DNA of 11,134 nt from Phoronis ovalis. Taxonomy: Eukaryota; Phoronida; Phoronidae. This document shows, piece after piece, positions 8,426-11,134 of this stretch. Both the position numbers and the translations under genes were made by a program. Each line of letters begins with the position of its first letter. The stretch's first letter is position 1. The stretch is taken from contig JAOXYB010056057.1 of NCBI GenBank assembly GCA_028565635.1, positions 1 to 11,134 of the forward strand. Reading direction: 5' to 3'. A model generated the notes under the pieces. That model did no database searches, was not told the DNA's origin, and worked only from the letters and a program-made list of their open reading frames with translations.

Positions 8426-9496
8426 TCATGCACTTGTGTCTTTGGTTTGCTGGTTTTGACTGCTAGATATGACAACTTCTGTGTCTCTAGCCCATCGACC
8501 ACATCCTAATGTAGTACAGAATGCTTTTCTAATGTCCTTTGTTGCAAGCCCGTACAGAAATGGATTCACAGCTGCATTACCATAGCCAAGCACCAAAAGC
8601 ACTTGTAAGGTTTTTCCTCGAATACCTTTTAAAGAACCTATTTCATATTCATTCTCAAAGAACGACGCATGAAGTGTCTGTGATACAGGCCACGAAAAAG
8701 CAAAATACACGACAATCATGATAAGTACAATCAAGGCTCTTTTAGTCTTCTTTCTTTGTTTATTTATTTGAACATTGAATGGTACTGGAGCAACGGCGTT
8801 CTGCATTTTCTGTGCTACCAACAGAATGCGAGTATAACAAACAGCCATAGCCAACACGATAGTGAATGCAAACACTAATCCCAGTATTCGATAACTTCTC
8901 GTGTAATACGCGTGGATGGTGCATGCATCAAGAAGGCCAAACTCCTTGAACTGCAATGTATTCCAGCCACATAGCGGCATTAAGGCATACGCATATGTAC
9001 CAAACCAACTAACAGCAATGAAAATTCTTGTTCTTTGTGGGGTCACCCATATTGGATAGTGCAAAGGGTGTAGTATAGCAATGTATCTCTCGATTGCAAT
9101 CCCAAACAGGAGGAAAGTCATGACCCAATGATGTACTAAAGACAAAGTGAGCAAGGCCAGACATGCCCGTGGCGAGATGTATATTTGTATAAAACCACGA
9201 ATTATCTGTAAAGGTGCATTTACGGCTCCTACAAGAAAATCTGCTATGCTGAGAGAAAGCATGAAAGCATTGGTGTGAGTTCGTAAGTGATGGTTCTTTG
9301 TAATGACTACAATTAGTAGTGTGTTGCCAATAACCGCCATAACGCCAAGAAATCCAATCACAACCATTGTACCTGTAGCTTTCGGATTATGGGCCTGTCC
9401 AAACTTTACGATTGTGTCATTGTCAAACGAACCATCATAGTCTCCATAGGGAACGCTTTCGCTAAAATTCATCAGTTCCGTTGCATTGAGCGGCAT
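8426..9496 (-). CDS. GPCR-B: class A (rhodopsin-like) orphan receptor, paralogue of GPCR-A
   Basis: A complete 356-residue seven-helix receptor. Sequons are N4, N10 and N26. Landmarks are N58 (1.50), D86 (2.50), the disulfide pair C112-C192, Glu-Arg-Tyr at 136-138, W164 (4.50), Y221 (5.58), Ser-Trp-Pro at 268-270, Asn-Pro-Phe-Leu-Tyr at 311-315 and C332 in the tail. It aligns to GPCR-A with a constant 10-residue offset and no gaps from TM1 into the tail. The end of TM3 and loop 2 (from ERY to WVTP) and helix 8 are nearly identical; the outer halves of TM3 and TM5 and loop 3 differ most, so ligand preference may have diverged. Residue 3.32 is Ser and the TM5 proline is missing. The ATG at 9496 follows a splice acceptor by 26 bases and has AAA before it. 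A second ATG at 9472 corresponds to the GPCR-A start but has a weaker context. Confidence 0.92.
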   Translation of the reverse strand: MPLNATELMNFSESVPYGDYDGSFDNDTIVKFGQAHNPKATGTMVVIGFLGVMAVIGNTLLIVVITKNHHLRTHTNAFMLSLSIADFLVGAVNAPLQIIRGFIQIYISPRACLALLTLSLVHHWVMTFLLFGIAIERYIAILHPLHYPIWVTPQRTRIFIAVSWFGTYAYALMPLCGWNTLQFKEFGLLDACTIHAYYTRSYRILGLVFAFTIVLAMAVCYTRILLVAQKMQNAVAPVPFNVQINKQRKKTKRALIVLIMIVVYFAFSWPVSQTLHASFFENEYEIGSLKGIRGKTLQVLLVLGYGNAAVNPFLYGLATKDIRKAFCTTLGCGRWARDTEVVISSSQNQQTKDTSA

Positions 9497-9522
9497 TTTT
9501 TGCTTAAATGGACGTGGTGCAG

Positions 9523-9800
9523 CTGAAATTACTGCAAAAATTAAATGACGTTCACAAAGAATTTGTTTTGCGCGAAGAAAACATACAATTCTGATTTTTA
9601 ACATATTTCTATTTAAATTACTGATTAAATTTTCAATATGTCGGACCTGATGTTCATAATGAAATTCTTTGATCTGTTCGATAATTTCGTAATGTGTTCG
9701 TTTTTAATCAGCGCACCATATATATTTCGTACATTAATCAAATAATTTAATTATTTTTTGAATAATATCAATATCGGTGAACAGAAACAATTGTACAAAC
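9523..9800 (-). other. 5' UTR intron of GPCR-B
   Basis: The donor TTCTCAG|GTTTGT (exon ends at 9801) and the acceptor TGCAGTAATTTCAG|CTGCAC (exon resumes at 9522) define a 278-bp intron at the same place as in GPCR-A. Reading straight through extends the open frame upstream of the ATG, but that extension includes the acceptor tract and has no homologue in GPCR-A, so it is not counted as coding. Confidence 0.65.
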
Positions 9801-9910
9801 CTGAGAAATTCGAAAATGTCTTTTTTTCTGTCAGTGTATTTCTTTAAATGAACTGAAATATTCAGTTAGTTCCAATGTAACAGTGGATAGAAAAACATGT
9901 TTTCAAGCAT
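9801..9910 (-). other. Putative non-coding first exon of GPCR-B
   Basis: It runs from the expected start-site region, 29 bases past the TATA box, to the donor at 9801. An upstream ATG at 9910-9908 opens a 14-codon frame ending in TAA at 9868-9866, a possible uORF in the place where GPCR-A also has one. The true transcription start is not determined. Confidence 0.45.
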
Positions 9911-9933
9911 TGCTCTGGATTGCCACCTCGCGC

Positions 9934-9963
9934 TTTATATCAGCAACGCGCAGCAGGAGACAG
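9934..9963 (-). promoter_or_regulatory. GPCR-B promoter: TATA box and conserved 26-bp block
   Basis: TATAAA lies at 9934-9939 on the - strand. It abuts the block at 9938-9963 whose core reads TGCTGCGCGTTGCTGATA. The block differs from the GPCR-A copy at one base in 26, while the flanks on both sides have diverged well beyond that. Position, orientation and conservation make it the best candidate for the core and proximal promoter of both receptors. Confidence 0.65.
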
Positions 9964-10430
9964 TGCCCTCGAAAAAAAAATACCTAAAAACGTCACAACA
10001 ACTTCCAAATATTGGTTTTAATTTTCGTTTTACTGTATCATTATATTAGCGTCCTTTGTATTTTGTAATTAATTCTAACGAATTTTTTGTTGATAATGCT
10101 ACTTGTATATCAGCATAAAAACCACAAATTAGTCGCTTATCGTTTTTGTCATTTTTTATAATTGATATTTTTTTGCATTTCGTATCAAAACCAATTGAAA
10201 ATCTGTAAAGTATCTCAAATTTCCAAATTATTATTTGCTACTCTCATATATATAATTATACATTTCCATTTTTTTCACCATTTCCTGTTATTTTGTAAGA
10301 AAAACACTTGTATTTGATCTTATTGCTATTTTCTTCAGTTTTAATAAGAATTTTTCAAAGAAAAAAGTATTTGTGCTCCTTTTTCCCGTCATAGATTATC
10401 ACTGTCCATCTTCATTATACAATTATACAA
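9964..10430. other. Intergenic region, AT-rich
   Basis: This lies between the GPCR-B promoter block and the terminal exon of the next - strand gene. It is strongly AT-rich with many T-runs and no ORF or repeat worth naming. A possible ATTAAA poly(A) signal for the upstream gene is at 10340-10345 on the - strand. Confidence 0.5.
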
Positions 10431-10653
10431 TTACATGTTAAATGAATAAATATAAATCACTCCTTCATTATACGAAGGAACGAATAAAAATGGATTTGCG
10501 TCGTTTTGAACGTTTCCAATAGCTATTTGTCCAATTGTACCATCAACAGATAAAATAGCTTCTTTCGTATACTTCCAGTCAGCAGGGTTGGAGCTATTCG
10601 CTGTAAGGAGATACAAAGTGCCAGCGTCATCTCCTGATAGCAAAATCTGTGGT
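10431..10653 (-). CDS. Terminal exon of a beta-propeller/FG-GAP-like protein (partial)
   Basis: This is the last coding exon of a - strand gene whose earlier exons were not found. The acceptor TTCATTTTTTTAG|ACCACAG starts the exon at 10653, which is the third base of a split codon. The reading is then Pro-Gln-Ile-Leu-Leu-Ser-Gly-Asp-Asp and continues about 70 residues to TAA at 10431. The pattern of a Gly-Asp-Asp-x-Gly turn, a Tyr-Leu-Leu strand, a Gly-Asn-Val-x-x-Asp turn (a degenerate FG-GAP/VCBS calcium-loop motif) and a closing Gly-x-Ile-Tyr-Ile-Tyr strand resembles the last blades of secreted beta-propellers. Protein identity and role are unknown. Low-complexity DNA directly upstream looks intronic. 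Confidence 0.55.
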
Positions 10654-10976
10654 CTAAAAAAATGAATAAAAAGAAAAATCGTTGATTTTTTTATTACAGT
10701 ACATTAAAGCAATTTTTCAAATATAGTTCTTTAAATCGTAAAAAAAACGGGAGATTGGTAGAATTTAAATGTCAAAGTTATAATGATATAATACAAGATG
10801 ACATGTAAGAAGCATAGAAAGTTTGAAAACTCAAGTTTCTTACAAAAGCAAAAAATTGGGTAGATGTAATATCTTGTTCATTTATAGTCACATAGTGCTC
10901 TGCTAGCTGTAACCTTTCGTTAAAGGAAGTAAAATATACAAAGTACTGAATATAATCTATACTACTAAATCTCGAG
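10654..10976. other. Probable intron upstream of the propeller exon
   Basis: AT-rich sequence that should be intron of the - strand gene ending at 10431. An open frame crosses part of it on the - strand (10778-10993), but it runs into the G-rich repeat and has no convincing exon boundaries in the phase needed by the next exon, so it is not called. Confidence 0.4.
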
Positions 10977-11134
10977 CCCGGGGGGGTACTCAAGTTATTT
11001 TTTGGTGGGGGTGTGCAGCTCAGTTGAAAATTTTGGATTTAGATTGTATACTTCTTTGTGCATATTTTTGGATTGCTACCGTAAAGATATTCAAAAATTT
11101 GGATTGCTACCCACTGCTTATAGAAAATAATTTG
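10977..11134. repeat. G-rich dispersed repeat with about 31-bp tandem subunits, cut by window edge
   Basis: It begins with CCC, a run of seven G and GGTACTCAA, then TTTTTTGGTGGGGGTGTGC. TTTGGATTGCTACC occurs twice, 31 bases apart (11067-11080 and 11098-11111), with a weaker relative TTTGGATTTAGATTG at 11032. A GGGGGGTACTC start followed by a GGGGTGTGC segment and short imperfect tandem units recalls a dispersed repeat common in marine invertebrate genomes; this is from memory and unconfirmed. It continues beyond the window. Confidence 0.5.

Noticed and set aside
9497-9604. N-terminal extension of GPCR-B by 36 residues
   Set aside because: The extension reads through a good splice acceptor and its pyrimidine tract. 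The equivalent region of GPCR-A has a matching acceptor and no coding extension.
10778-10993. Possible exon on the - strand upstream of the propeller exon
   Set aside because: Its 5' part runs into the G-rich repeat. The best internal donor leaves the wrong phase for joining to the exon at 10653.
1-11134. Prokaryotic-style systems such as CRISPR arrays, operons or toxin-antitoxin pairs
   Set aside because: No regularly spaced repeats or operon structure were seen, and the genes are clearly spliced animal genes.

Overview
The window looks like nuclear DNA of an invertebrate animal. It is AT-rich, its genes are widely spaced, it has GT-AG introns with short UTR introns, and it carries class A (rhodopsin-like) G-protein-coupled receptors, a Ly6/uPAR three-finger protein and transposon debris. 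Nothing in it looks bacterial (no operons, no Shine-Dalgarno sites). The species cannot be fixed from the sequence. A marine invertebrate, possibly a non-vertebrate deuterostome, is an inference only.

Layout. Positions 1-2748 are non-coding as far as can be seen. A three-exon Ly6/uPAR gene follows on the + strand (coding 2749-2788, 3152-3294 and 4890-5123). Joined, it gives a 138-residue secreted, probably GPI-anchored, cysteine-rich protein. Its second intron holds a 90-bp foldback transposon with an 8-bp target duplication (3862-3968) and a degenerate repeat patch (about 4590-4800). Convergent to it on the - strand are two tandem paralogous receptors with intronless coding regions: GPCR-A (5597-6646, 349 aa) and GPCR-B (8426-9496, 356 aa). 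They align without gaps from TM1 into the C-terminal tail. Each has a splice acceptor just 5' of the ATG, an upstream non-coding exon, and the same 26-bp promoter block next to a TATA-like position (7244-7269 and 9938-9963). The duplication therefore copied promoter, UTR intron and coding exon together. Further right on the - strand is the terminal exon of another gene (10431-10653), whose product ends in a beta-propeller/FG-GAP-like repeat. The right edge (from about 10977) is a G-rich dispersed repeat with tandem subunits that runs out of the window.

Functionally this is a small receptor cluster next to an unrelated cell-surface Ly6 gene. The receptors keep the ionic-lock arginine and the NPxxY motif. 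They lack the aminergic Asp at 3.32 and the TM5 proline, and the TM6 proline sits one residue early (S-W-P instead of C-W-x-P). Their ligand cannot be inferred. The most informative signal outside coding sequence is the near-identical promoter block shared by the two receptors.
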